Assembly (NCBI GenBank): GCA_008828725.1
Contig: MEHQ01002219.1
Location: 284,138 to 348,137, forward strand
Direction: 5' to 3'
From: Saccharina japonica
Lineage: Eukaryota > Sar > Phaeophyceae > Laminariales > Laminariaceae
Length of the DNA: 64,000 nt
This document shows positions 1 through 9,777 of the stretch, piece after piece. Position 1 is the stretch's first letter. Every line of letters begins with the position of its first letter. Position numbers and translations under genes: made by a program. Below the pieces are notes generated by a model. The model saw only the letters and a list, made by a program, of their open reading frames with translations. It had not been told where the DNA came from and searched no databases.

Positions 1-118
1 GGACGCGCCAAGAGTCAGCATTCCTGCGCGCGCATACACTTAACGTACCAGGTATACAAGTATACCCTAATAATAGTACTGCTACTTATGCTACGTACGT
101 AGGCATATTTTCAAAGGC

Positions 119-660
119 AAGTTCGGTAGGGTATACCGGTACCGGGGGTATATTTGTTGCGCGTACCGAACTTACCGAAGTGTCGGGTACCGGTATTGCA
201 AAAGTACCGAACTTACCGAAATGTCCGGTACCGGTATTGAAAAAGCACCGAACTTACCGAAGTGTCCGGTACCGGTATTAAAAAAGTACCGAACTTACCG
301 AAACGAAGTGTTCGGTAGGGTATTAAGCACACTACCGAGAAAATACCGGTACCCCCGGTAGTGTGAACGAGGGTATACCGGTACCCGGGGTATATTTAGG
401 TGAGCGTACCGAACTTACCAAAGTGTCAGGAACCGGTATTGGAAAAATACCGAACTTACCGAAGTATCGGGTACCGGTATTGAAATAGTACCGAACTTAC
501 CGAAGTGTCGGGTACCGGTATTGAAAAAATACCGAACTTACCGAAGTGTCGGGTACCGGTGTTGGAAAAATACCGAACTATCCCAAGTGTCAGGTACCGG
601 TATTTACCGAGGAAATACCCCCAGTATAATTCGGTACGTACCCTACCGAATATACCCTAA
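119..660. repeat. Capped TACCGAA minisatellite array I
   Basis: This is a tandem array of a unit of about 42 bp whose core is TACCGAACTTACCGAAGTGT followed by a GGTACCGGTATTGAAAAA-like half. It holds two consecutive elements, starting near 128 and 370. Each opens with a GGTATACCGGTACC head followed by GGGGTATATT and closes with an inverted AATACC...CCCCGGTA tail. Both strands translate to long low-complexity frames that I regard as non-coding. A second array of the same design lies at 1331-1880. Confidence 0.85.
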
Positions 661-1201
661 ATAATGTGTTATTGTAGCAACAGCAAACAGATTGCGGCGG
701 CAACGGCGGAAAAAACGGAAATGCTGACGCCGCCATCCCAACCACGTAGCAAACTGCAGAATGGTTAGCAGCAGCACCAGCCCTAGCAAGAACAACAGCA
801 GAACACAGCAGCAGAGGGGCCGAAGCAGCAGCTCCAACTTCGAAGTTTGGCATACAGTTTGGATCATCGGCGACCTCGCGTAGTGCTGCTGCAGCTACTG
901 TAGTAGCTGCTGCTGGTACATTAGTGTTTTAATATAACTAGAGCAGCAATGGATTCGAGATGTCGCGTTCAAGTCCGTATATAGGATGCATAATACGAGT
1001 ACAGGCGAGCAGTCGAAGAAGTTTCTGCCACAACACGAAGTTTGCGCAGAGCGTACCATAACACCGCCTCGGCGGCGCCTCGAACCCCACCGGCGCGAGT
1101 TGGTGATTGTTGTGTTGTGTCTACAGCCGTTCATGGTGGGTGTGAGATGAGCGCGTTGTGTCACTCCAGAGCCAAGGACCAGATACGTAAATGTAGAGAA
1201 G

Positions 1202-1238
<37 letters not shown>

Positions 1239-1330
1239 CAAATGAAAACCTTGTATAACTTGTGTATGATGTCATAATGTGTGTCCGTATTGCATACATA
1301 CTTGTTTCCCCGGTATCGAGGCCGCACCTA
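661..1330. other. Spacer between minisatellite arrays, CAG/CTG-rich
   Basis: This spacer carries scattered interrupted CAG/GCA triplets (roughly 760-930) and a pure CTG run at 1203-1235. Several short frames on both strands are made of these triplets and show no domain or splice pattern. I see no gene here. Confidence 0.5.
1203..1235. repeat. (CTG)11 microsatellite
   Basis: Eleven uninterrupted CTG units lie in the spacer between the two TACCGAA arrays. The tract reads as poly-Cys or poly-Ser depending on frame and strand. No supported gene covers it. Confidence 0.95.
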
Positions 1331-1880
1331 TCACCGCCGGTATTGTGGTCGAGGGTATACCGGTACCGGGGGTATATTCTGGTAGGCGTACCGAACTTAC
1401 CGAAGTGTCGGGTACCGGTATTGAAAAAATACCGAACTTACCGAAGTGTCGGGTACCGGTATCGAAACAATACCGAACTTACCGAATTATCGGGTACGGG
1501 TATTGGAAAATTACCGAACTTACCGAAGCATTCGGTAGGGTATCGAGCCCGTTACCGAACAAATACCCGGTACCCCCGGTATTGCGGTCGAGGGTATACC
1601 GGTACCTGGGGTATATTTGGGCGGGCGTACCGAACTTACCGAAGTGTCGGGTACCGGTATGGGAAAAATACCGAACTTACCGAAGTGTCGGGCACCGGTA
1701 TTGAAAAAATACCGAACTTACCGAAGTGTCGGGTACCGGTATTGAAAAATACCGAACTTACCGAAGTGTCGGGTACCGGTATTGAGGCCATACCGAACTT
1801 ACCGAAGTGTCGGGTACCGGTATTTACCGAGAAAATACCCCCGGTATACTTCGGTACGTACCCTACCGAACATACCTTTG
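1331..1880. repeat. Capped TACCGAA minisatellite array II
   Basis: This array has the same composition as array I. Two capped elements start near 1351 and 1588, each with a GGTATACCGGTACC head, several roughly 42-bp units and an AATACCC...CCGGTA tail. The final tail reads TTCGGTACGTACCCTACCGAA, an inverted version of the unit motif. The paired heads and tails make each element look like a discrete module rather than plain slippage. Confidence 0.85.
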
Positions 1881-2544
1881 TAAATATGCATGAACGAACC
1901 CCTGAGCTAAGTATATACTGAGAATACCTGTGTTGTCCAGGGATATCTTTGCACAGCGATTTGGTCCGCAAGATGCCAAGGGGCGCGTGGAATGATCATG
2001 GAATTTTCTGTTTGCTGCTGCTATACGCTCCATGTCATGTCCATCCACCATTCATCTCTGTATAATTCCTGTACCCCCGAGCACTTCGTACATAGTAGGA
2101 GCAGACGCCAGCACACGCGCTTCTTCTGTCTACTGTAGAACTTGTGGCTTCTTCGTACGTATATTGTAGTTTGTACCAGGTACGTACCTGGTACGAGGGT
2201 AAATACTATCATACGGGGATCAGGTGTTTGCATGTACGTCGAACTCGTATAAATGCGTACCGAGCACCTAGTACATGTCGGATCTATTAAGTACGTTGGT
2301 TGCCTGGTACAAGGTGCTCCCGGTTCGCATATTCGCCCGTAGGATACGATGTATCGTTGCTGCATCCAAGATACCAAATCCAAGATCCAAGATCCAAGAA
2401 AATCCTACGTCGTACCTGGTACGGAGTATGGGGGATAGGATCGTGGTCGTGATAACGCCACCGGCGTATCATTTGGAACACCGTGGGTACAACACTATCA
2501 CGTAACATGCTCTGCTGCTGCTGGCACTTCGTACCTCTGGGACC
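1881..2544 (+). promoter_or_regulatory. 5' flank of gene A with GTACCTGGTAC motifs
   Basis: The upstream region of gene A has a TATAAA-like stretch near 2248. It also has repeated GTACCTGGTAC or GTACCAGGTAC motifs, including a perfect 22-bp palindrome at 2173-2194 made of GTACCAGGTAC and its reverse complement. A further copy lies near 2414 and another in intron 1 near 3184. No coding frame here is convincing. The regulatory role is inferred from position and symmetry only. Confidence 0.35.
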
Positions 2545-2823
2545 ATGCTACTCGTGAAACGCAGCCTCGTGTCGACGCTTAGTGTAGCAGTAATAGTAGT
2601 AAGCTGTACTCTCTCCAATGCTGCTGGTCAAGAGCATGGTGGTGCTACTGCAGCTAGTTGCCGGGTAGCCGTGTGCTTGTCTGGGCATGTCCGATCATTC
2701 GTACATTCTACCGTCCATATATCGATTCGAAGAAATTTGATCGAGGCGATTGAAGCGGACGGTTGCGATGTGGACGTGTTCGCGTACGCTACGGCAACGG
2801 ATACGGTGGCGAGCAGCAAGCAG
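2545..2823 (+). CDS. Gene A exon 1: secreted glycosyltransferase-like protein, N-terminus
   Basis: This exon encodes 93 residues and ends in phase 0 at the donor CAG|GTGAGA. The ATG sits in a favourable context (A at -3). Residues 1 to about 28 form a signal peptide or signal anchor (MLLVKR, then a hydrophobic run to SNAAGQ), so the protein should enter the secretory pathway. Residues 39-93 contain CRVAVCLSGHVRSF followed by RRNLIEAIEADGCDVDVFAY. This matches the SGxxRxF opening strand of a family of glycosyltransferase-like proteins found in algae, plants, bacteria and large viruses, where a later RxRFD motif follows. Gene A supplies that motif in the 5357 exon. The substrate is unknown. Frame, start and family resemblance are well supported; catalytic activity is inference. 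Confidence 0.8.
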
Positions 2824-3720
2824 GTGAGACCCAGAGGGCGCACGTGCATTCGAGGTTGGACTTCGTGCCGTTATCGCATATGCTGTACTGGTATACCGCT
2901 TTCACTGAACGGAAATATAATCCCGTGTTTCTTCTCTGATACCAATATTAAATGATACTTATATTGTCGCACAGAGTGGTACGGAACTTTATTATGTGTT
3001 GATGACTTCTTCAAGAAAAACGAAGATACGCAATACTGCTTCACCTGGTACAGTACAGTAACTTGTTTAGCATACGCAGCAATTCAAGTATCATGTGCAC
3101 GTCTGTACAGCCCTTTTTTCAGTACGACACGAATGCAACGCAAGTATCATGGGTTCGTCTACACACGTACCCTGATGCATGATGGTACCAGGTACGGTAC
3201 AGCAGTATTCGCGTAAATGTTCAAGAGCTGTGAGCTCGCACAGGGGTGATACCGTTTTTCAGCGCTCGTCGTTTTCTCGGCAACGCCCGGTAAGTATCGA
3301 ACGGCTTCGATTGGGCGGGTGATTGCTTATACCGAAAAAAATGTTATGTTTTGGAACTATGTACGGCAGTAGGCGTGAGGCTTCTGGGAATTTGACGGTC
3401 GACGTTGTCAAGAGAAACAGGCGCTGGGAAAATGATTGCATCCCTCTACAAACTCACCGCTCTTTACGGCATATGTAGTACATCCGCAAGTACGATACTG
3501 GACTCCCTACAAAGGGGGCTGCTGTACAGCCTTCTGAACGGAGATAGAAGAAACTTTGAAACATTACAATACGAAGACGAAACACCTCTTCTTACATTTT
3601 TCACCCAGAATTTTATACCTACACTGCGATCGGATATGTGAGTTTTGGCTCCCTGTACTACATCCTTCACATGGCATCCTTTACCGCAAGGATCGTGCAG
3701 CCACAGCGACGAACGACGAA

Positions 3721-3800
3721 CAAATTGGCCGCACCATGAGGCCGCCCAACGCGCATACAACAAATTGGCCGCACCATGCGGCCGCCCAACACGCATACAA
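3721..3800. repeat. 40-bp tandem duplication
   Basis: Two adjacent 40-bp copies start at 3721 and 3761 with CAAATTGGCCGCACCATG and differ at only a couple of positions. They lie within intron 1 of gene A. Confidence 0.9.
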
Positions 3801-4640
3801 CCCCCAAAACCCGGTCACACACATCACTAAGCGGAAATTTCCACGGTGTCGAATGGTGTCTGTCGTTGACGACTACAGCAAGTACCCTTCCCGTAGTTCT
3901 GGCTTATCGCCAGTAGAAGCCGTGACCGTGGCGCTCAACAAGTTTGATCACTGCCTGCACTTCGACAAACGCCAGCCGTAACTCGTCGTGATTGCTGTTC
4001 ACAGCGTTTAGGGATGCCGAATAAGCAGGGACACTGGATGTGCTGGGTGTCGATGCAATTAGAAATAGCGGTTCCAGGTTTAATACTTTTTTGTGGGGGG
4101 GACATAGTTTTCAGGAACCGTCACACAATCTAAAACCTATATATTCCACTAATTTACAGAGCATATTTGGTCGTGTTTACTATGTTCTCACGTAAGAGTA
4201 ACGTGCTCCCGAGTTGGGGACCATATGACTTTGAATAGGAGTTAGTAACGTGTATGCGGTTCTAAAAGGATTATTCCATGAATACATCCACGGCACTGAT
4301 AAAATTCACGAATCTGGAACTGATGTATAATAGCTTTAAAAGAAAACACTGTCCCTTCCTATTGCAAACCCTACCGTACATTGACCATGCGTGGTGATCT
4401 GGGAACGCTACCGAGGTGGGGGGGTATTTCAGTAGTCAGAACTAATTATGTTGCGTAAGCATACAAAAATACGTGTTATTTGGGTCCACCAAGGTTTCGG
4501 ATAACTGTCCTACAACGATAGCTCCCCCGTGAAAGCAGCATACGCACGGTGTCAATGCATTCTCCCTGCGACACTCCATGCAAAGCAGGGAATAAACTCG
4601 GAGTTCACCCCGAACTCCACTGCCATGGAGGCCGCGCTAG

Positions 4641-4849
4641 CTCTCCTGGCGCCGACAAGGACGATCTGGCACCATGAGCAGGCGGGGATTGTCCCCAACT
4701 CTTGCTCAGCAGGGAGAAAGCAGCCATCTGCTGCTGCAACCACAGATGCAGCAGAAGCAGCAGCAGCAACAGCAGCCAAAGGAACACCCACCCGCCACGG
4801 TGGCAGAAGTCAAAATGGACTCCGCGGTAGATGGACCACTTGGTGGCAT
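4641..4849 (+). CDS. Candidate gene A exon with polyglutamine tract
   Basis: One frame here reads like a real low-complexity linker: SRRGLSPTLAQQGESSHLLL, then a Gln-rich stretch, then PKEHPPATVAEVKMDSAVDG. It begins after a CTAG acceptor in phase 0, which fits exon 1, and ends at the strong donor AT|GTAAGA in phase 2. The downstream micro-exon candidate at 4927 can accept phase 2. The CAG-rich stretch also opens other frames, so composition alone is weak evidence. Support comes from splice phase and the balanced residue mix. Confidence 0.33.
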
Positions 4850-4926
4850 GTAAGAATTTCATGTGATGATACTAGTTTGGCTAATCATCGTGGACTGCGA
4901 GGTTTGGTACAAAATCTTTTCCCCAG

Positions 4927-4966
4927 AAGAGACTACCCAGTGTGTAGAGCTTGGCCACTTTTCCGA
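4927..4966 (+). CDS. Candidate gene A micro-exon
   Basis: This is a 40-bp segment between acceptor TTTTCCCCAG and donor CGA|GTAAAT. It enters in phase 2 and leaves in phase 0, which reconciles the candidate exon at 4641-4849 with the firmly placed exon at 5357. It would add about 13 residues (RDYPVCRAWPLFR). Phase bookkeeping is the only evidence, so it may be coincidental. Confidence 0.2.
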
Positions 4967-4979
4967 GTAAATAGTTCGC

Positions 4980-5345
4980 ACGCGGAGAACCTTTACTGCG
5001 CACAAGGGGAATTATCGTATCGCGTACCGTTTATTGTGAGTTGCCCGAAAGGCAGTTACATACTATTCTCATTGCCGTTTCTGGAAGTGGCCACCCGGAA
5101 GGTATATTACCTAATTGAAGCTGTCATCCGTATGCCAGTCCGCCTCACATACCGTTCTTAGTAGGATGCAGCTCACCGTCCATACGACTCGCCAAGCACC
5201 CTACGTCGCTTCGCGTTTGTTGCTAGCAATGTCTGCCTGATCGGTGAATAGCTGGCATGCTCCGTGCCGGCGTTGTAGGGAAGAGAGGGTATATCGTCCT
5301 ATAACTACGGCACACATGCTTGTGAAGTACACCTCACCAACCTAC
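4980..5345 (+). repeat. R1 repeat copy a (sense, in gene A intron)
   Basis: This copy shares with 6005-6312 and 6465-6910 the order GGAGAACCTTT, CACAAGGGGAAT, CGTATC(A/G)CGTA, then GGATGCAGCTCACC, CTTCGCG, TGTCTGCCTG and finally a GTACACC tail. Its tail runs directly into the pyrimidine tract and CAG acceptor of the 5357 exon. The orientation is the same as gene A. Confidence 0.8.
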
Positions 5346-5356
5346 CCCGCACTCAG

Positions 5357-5568
5357 GGTTACAAAGGCGAAGCTGGCGTTAACCTCTACTGGCAGCTCTA
5401 CAAGTCACTAGCGGCTTACCGCATGGCCCTTCGATGGGAGAAACGCCGGGGGGGAGAGTTCACGTACGACTGGATAGTACGCGCGCGCTTCGATGTGGCC
5501 TGGATCCGGCCCCTTCCTCCCTTGAGGTCGTTCTCTCGCGACGCCGTGTGGTTCAGCGCCCAATTCTG
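5357..5568 (+). CDS. Gene A exon: glycosyltransferase-like core with RARFD motif
   Basis: The exon starts after CACTCAG in phase 0 and ends at TTCTG|GTGCGT in phase 2. It encodes GVNLYWQLYKSLAAYRMAL, then FTYDWIVRARFDVAW, then IRPLPPL and FSRDAVWFSAQF. In families with an SGxxRxF start, the YDxxxRxRFD element is the acidic, probably nucleotide-sugar or metal-binding motif. Here the Asp of RARFD is present. A second possible donor, GCC|GTGAGT, lies 22 bp downstream near 5591, but using it breaks the phase with the next exon. The first donor rebuilds Trp across the junction (TG|G) and gives the continuous FWPMSDHFALVPR. Confidence 0.85.
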
Positions 5569-6004
5569 GTGCGTGAATGTGTTCGATTGCATACCCGCAA
5601 CTATGGCCGTGAGTATAGTCACCGATTGAACTCTGACATGGATTATCAAATCTGGACTGAATTGCTGGGCATATTGGTGTGCCTGTTTTTGCGGATTAAC
5701 CAAAAAAACATGATTTTTATTTTGTCATGGATGGGTGGGTTACTGTGCAAACACACGCGAGGCCGTAATCGGGACACTTACTTCTTCCACGTCGCTGATC
5801 GTTTGCGACAAGCAGCGCAAGGTCTCGTCAGATTGCGACATGTTAAGCAAAGTGTCGCATTTCATTTCCAGGTTGTCTCAAATACTCATCTGATATTCGC
5901 CCGAACGCAAACGTATTGTACGACATCCGTCTCCTCATCGTCTCGCCCACCCCCGCGCCTGGCCCCGCCCGTCTCCCTCGGTCACCATCCCCACTCCCCA
6001 CTCC

Positions 6005-6312
6005 CCAGAATGGTCGTATCACGTAGTGTTGATGAAAAGGCACCCACGAGGCGGTTACATAGTGCTCCCATTGCTGTATCAGGAAGTGACCAAACCAGAA
6101 ATGAAATTAAATAATTAAAGTTGTCATCCATACGCAAGTTCGTCTCACAAGCGGTTCACAGTATTGTTCAGCTCACCCTTCATGAGTCTCACCGAATGTC
6201 TAACGGGTATTAGAGCATGCCTGGTGGGTGGAAATCCGGCATGCTCTGTTTCGGCATTGTAGGGATGCGACTGTATAGGAATATACGACTACGGACAACT
6301 TCCCCCCCCCCC
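6005..6312 (+). repeat. R1 repeat copy b
   Basis: This copy matches R1a and R1c over CGTATCACGTAGTG, AGGCACCCACGA, the AGTGCTCCCATTGCTGTAT block, the CAGCTCACCCTTCATG block and GTAGGGATGCGA. It ends in ACGACTACGG plus a C12 tract at 6301-6312. It is in the sense orientation within a gene A intron. Confidence 0.8.
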
Positions 6313-6464
6313 TATAAATATATGATATATTTATAGGTTGGGTTGACGTCGGTTGGCAACGACGCGGTAAAACACGCCTCTCACTGCGTGAGCTAGACAA
6401 CCAGGGTGCCGTTTTTGTTTTTGTTTTGGCGGTCACCAAAGCTGGCAGTCTAGTTAGGTCATTT

Positions 6465-6910
6465 GTGCAGGGTGGAGAACCTTTGCCCCGCACAAGGGGA
6501 ATGATCGTATCACGTAGTGTGTATATGGTAAGGCACCAACGATGCAGTTAAATAGTGCTCCCATTGCTGTCTCGGGGAGTGGCCACACCAGAAATTAAAT
6601 GAACTCATTGAAACTGTCGTCCATATGCAAGTCCGCCTCAGGGGCGGTTCATAGCAGGATGCAGCTCACCCTCCATGCGACTCGCCCAATACATCACGGC
6701 GCTTCGCGCTTGGTGCAAGTAATGTCTGCCTGGTTTGTGAAAACCAAACGTGCCCCGTCCTGGCATTGCAGGGATGCGAGGGTCTATGGTCATACGACTA
6801 CGGCCGTGCACGACATGAGTACACCCCCCCCCTCTCGCCTTCCACCTCCCGCCTCCCACCTTCCCCGTCCCGCCTACGGCCCCCTTCACCATCCTCCCGC
6901 CCCCCCCCCT
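6465..6910 (+). repeat. R1 repeat copy c, supplying the 3' splice-site tract
   Basis: This is the longest readable R1 copy. It runs from GGAGAACCTTTGCCCCGCAC to ACGACATGAGTACACCCCCC, followed by a long C-rich tract up to the acceptor at 6920. It is in the sense orientation. Confidence 0.85.
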
Positions 6911-6920
6911 TGAAACGCAG

Positions 6921-7247
6921 GCCCATGTCAGACCACTTCGCTCTGGTGCCTCGCGCCTTCTCCGACCACTTTTTCGCGGCCGTCAGGGGTTTTTACGCGT
7001 GTGACGGCGTCACCTGGCCACCATCATCGTCGTGGTTCCAGCCGGAATGCTCCGAATCTGCTTTCGAGGAGAGCGTGCTGTTTCGACATCTCCATGCTAC
7101 CGAGGTTCCCTACCGCTTCTACTCCATGTTCGAGTACATGGTCACTCGCGGCTCGCGCGGCGCACTCTGTGATCTTGGAGGCTCTGTTTACCTTCCGGCG
7201 TGTGCCGTGTTGGCGGCGTGGGGGGCGTTTAAGGGGTCCACTTCCAA
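6921..7247 (+). CDS. Gene A exon: glycosyltransferase-like C-terminal core
   Basis: The acceptor CGCAG|G at 6920 restores the Trp codon from the previous exon. The exon reads PMSDHFALVPRAFSDHFFAA, then GFYACDGVTWPP, PECSESAFEESVLFRHLHAT and VPYRFYSMFEYMVTRG. The SDxFALVPR and PECSESxxEESVLFRHL blocks are what I expect downstream of RARFD in this family. The frame meets a stop at 7249-7251, but a good donor AA|GTAAGA at 7248 in phase 2 fits the next exon at 9251, which needs exactly one base. I therefore prefer continuation over termination. Ending at the stop remains possible and would give a shorter protein. Confidence 0.82.
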
Positions 7248-8024
7248 GTAAGAGCACAACACAATTGGACGCTAGAGTATACCCATGTCAGGCATGGCCG
7301 TAGTCGTTTGATGCACAGACCCTAGAATCCTTTCCATTCCGGAACGGAGAACGTCGCGGTTTAGCTGACCAAGAGTGCAACGATGGCTTGCACCAGCGGG
7401 AAGAGAAACGTGAGGTGCTGGGCGAGTAGCTTGGACGTGAAGTGCATCCAACTTAGAATAACTTGGTGGGGAGGCGCAATGACCCAAGGGTCCTGCCCTG
7501 GTAGACCACTGGGTTACTCTGTTGTCCGAGCTGCTGTGGCCGTGCGTTGGGTCTGAACCGTTGGTTATTTTGCTATTGCCTTGGACCTATGGTTCATACG
7601 TACAACATGTACATAACGGTTATGCTAATTCGTCGGACGTGATTATCTATATATTCTTCTTAGACCGGTGGGGGGTATACGGTTTCGTTGTTCGTAGCTC
7701 GATATCCTGTTTAAGCCCTCGCTGGGGTTAGGCAAGGTGCTCAAGACGCATTTTCCGTGTAAGCAGGAGCGTGCGATGGGACTTTGTTTAGTGGCTTGTC
7801 CTGGCCATAAACTATGATACGTACATACTCCAGTACGTATACACCGCTGAGGTTTACTTCGTGCCTATGTGTAGCGTATTGTTTCAGGTCTGCTTGGGGG
7901 AAACCCCTATCGTTTGTTTTCGCCCGAGATTCCAACCATAGTATCGTACACTGACGACCAACAGTGATGTCCTACTGGGCCCTTACATTGTGTATTATTA
8001 ACACCAGGTACATATCTGTCGACC

Positions 8025-8130
8025 CCCCCCCCCCCATTCATACCCCCCCCATGTTCCGTCTCGAAACGGATGCGTGGTCAATGGTTAAATGACTAAGGCA
8101 AGATACAAATGAGTACCCTCCCCCCTCCCT
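8025..8130 (+). repeat. R2 repeat copy a
   Basis: The order is a C-tract, CCGTCTCGAAACGGATGCG, TGGTCAATGGTTAAATGAC, AAGGCAAGATACAA and ATGAGTAC followed by a C-rich run. It matches copies at 9035, 16135 and, on the minus strand, 62272-62413. Confidence 0.85.
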
Positions 8131-9034
8131 ACGATTCCCTCCCCATCCACCCCCTTCACATCCTTAAATTGTTCGGTTTGGGTTTCTGTGCCACCAAAAT
8201 GATTTATCCCAAGTTTATGATTTTCCTGCCGGCAAGAGCCTTGTTATATCAGTTCGAAGCCACCTCCTATGGTTTCATTAACCACGCCCCAGAGTGCTAA
8301 GTTCTACGGCGAAATTTAATGTGAAGTCCGCAGGGGTGGCTCGGCACGCGGTCAGCTTGCAACCATGCGGAGTAGTTTCGAAAGCACCTAACCACCTTTT
8401 TGCGCGGGGAGGGTTTTTATTCCTGCTTTGTTTTGAGCAGTGTCATTCAGCATCATGTCGGACACAGCCTCTTGTTCACGGGTTTGCGGCCTTCTGCGCG
8501 TTTCTCTCTACTACTCCCCACCATCCACCCTAAAGCAAATAGAGAACGACATAAGTTCACTGTAGAAGTTTCACTTTATGCCTTCTGAGGCAATTCTTGC
8601 TAGCCGGTTGAGATCATCAAGTACTTATTACAACCATTGAACGGCAACGTTCGCCTTACGACCGGCGCGTATTGTAGTAGGAAAGCTGGTCCGGTTGCGC
8701 GAACAAGAAACGACTGTTAAGAGTCAGGTGAGGAGCTCAAAAAAGAAAACACTACCTGCACTGTGAGGTTGCTCCCAACAATATATCCCACAGCACGTCA
8801 GCAGTACCCCACCAGTACCCCACCATGCAAACCGTTGAGCACGTGTCACTCTGCCACCCCCACCCCCCTTCCCCTCCCCTTCCCCTCCGTTTGGTATCAG
8901 CAATGTATCCACCACGTTTGAAAAACTCGTGACACCCGTACATACCAATTTCCTCTACCTTAGTTTCGCTCTGTAAAAACGATCCTCGTCGTTTCACCAC
9001 GACTGTCCTACAACTGCTACTGTCGCACATAACG

Positions 9035-9130
9035 GGGGTACACCTCCCTCCGTCTCGAAGGTGATGCATGGTTAATGGTCGAATCAAATCACCTAGGCAA
9101 GTAGAAATTGAGTACGCCCGCCCCCCCCGC
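9035..9130 (+). repeat. R2 repeat copy b
   Basis: This copy has CCGTCTCGAAGGTGATGCAT, TGGTTAATGGTCGAAT, CCTAGGCAAGTAGAAATT and GAGTACGCCCGCCCC. It lies about 120 nt upstream of the acceptor at 9250, in the sense orientation. Confidence 0.82.
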
Positions 9131-9250
9131 TCTCTATTCCGTCCCATGCATGCAACACAATAGTATTGACTGCGTCGTAGCGCTCTCCGAATGGGCGAAC
9201 CTCCGATGTCGGGCTCTCCTTCCCGGCGACGGGCTAAACAACGCTCACAG

Positions 9251-9731
9251 GACCGACGCCGTCATCGACCATAACTCCCGAGCGTGGGAGGATATGCTCG
9301 TCACGCCGCCATCAGCTCCCGGTAACGTGTTATCGGGAGAGGCCGGAGGTACGGCACCGGTAACAGTCTCCGAGGTTGTCGACCCGTGGCTGACAACCGT
9401 TCCTGGGACGGGCGAGCTCGACAGGACCCGTTCCAAGCTCGCCGTACTCCGGGACGGGTTGCAGGCGCCCACGCGATCGCACCAGATATCGCTACCGCCC
9501 ACATTACATAATACTGTTGGAGGTGATAGTGGAGGTGGTGGTGGTGGTGGTGGTGGTGGTGGTGGTGGTGGGGGTGTTGTCGGTGTCGGTGATGGTGAGG
9601 GCAATGGGATGGCGGATCCTGCCCGATCATTTGGACCGGGTGAAATGAGAAGCAATCACCGCTGGGAAAGCTGGGGAGACCGTCACCCGCCGTCGGTTGT
9701 CTACTCTCCCGCCGGATGTCAACTAGAAATG
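9251..9731 (+). CDS. Gene A exon: glycine-repeat linker
   Basis: This GC-rich exon is bounded by CTCACAG|G and ATG|GTAAGG. Its entry phase matches the donor at 7248, and its exit phase 0 matches the acceptor at 10973. It reads DHNSRAWEDMLVTPP, then VSEVVDPWLTTVPGTGEL, RTRSKLAVLRDGLQAP and LPPTLHNTVGG. A poly-glycine run encoded by (GGT)n at about 9531-9571 follows, then FGPGEMRSNHRWESWGDRHP. I recognise no domain. The antisense reads as polyproline and is rejected because only the plus strand has phased splice sites. The GGT tract is a slippage-prone coding microsatellite. If the preceding splice is wrong, this exon belongs to a separate gene. Confidence 0.6.
9531..9571 (+). repeat. (GGT)n coding microsatellite
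   Basis: This near-perfect run of GGT triplets inside the exon 9251-9731 encodes polyglycine. Its length is a multiple of three, so expansion or contraction would keep the frame. Confidence 0.9.
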
Positions 9732-9777
9732 GTAAGGAGATCACCGGAGGCCACCAGTGTGTTCATTGTGGCTTAGT

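Larger units (their letters stand above)
2824..5356 (+). other. Gene A intron 1 region (may contain further exons)
   Basis: The phase-0 donor at 2824 and the phase-0 acceptor at 5356 could be joined directly. The roughly 2.5-kb gap and the family's usual spacing between the SGxxRSF and RARFD motifs suggest that exons are missing. The region contains a perfect-period 40-bp duplication (3721-3800), two phase-compatible candidate exons (4641-4849 and 4927-4966) and repeat R1a (4980-5345). The stretch 3823-3981 is open in one frame but has no convincing donor. Confidence 0.5.
5569..6920 (+). other. Gene A intron holding two R1 repeats
   Basis: This 1,352-bp intron runs from donor GTGCGT to acceptor AAACGCAG. 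It is largely made of two R1 copies (b and c) in the sense direction. The C-rich tail of copy c forms the roughly 90-nt pyrimidine tract in front of the acceptor. No exon is evident inside. Confidence 0.75.
7248..9250 (+). other. Gene A intron with two R2 repeats
   Basis: This roughly 2-kb intron (if the splice is correct) runs from GTAAGA to CTCACAG. It contains R2 copies at 8025-8130 and 9035-9130, both in the sense orientation, and C-rich stretches at 8030-8050 and 8850-8890. Short frames at 8109-8300 and 8294-8588 have no recognisable content. Confidence 0.5.

Noticed and set aside
1262-1921. 219-residue plus-strand frame
   Set aside because: It is the TACCGAA minisatellite translated (YRTYRSVG repeats), with no splice or start support.
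5569-5590. Alternative donor GCC|GTGAGT about 22 bp downstream of the chosen donor of the RARFD exon
   Set aside because: It is a stronger consensus, but it would put the next exon out of frame and break the conserved FW-P-SDHFALVPR junction.
9245-9655. Minus-strand polyproline frame of 136 residues
   Set aside because: It is the antisense of the GGT-repeat exon. The plus strand has phase-matched acceptor and donor, while the minus strand has none.
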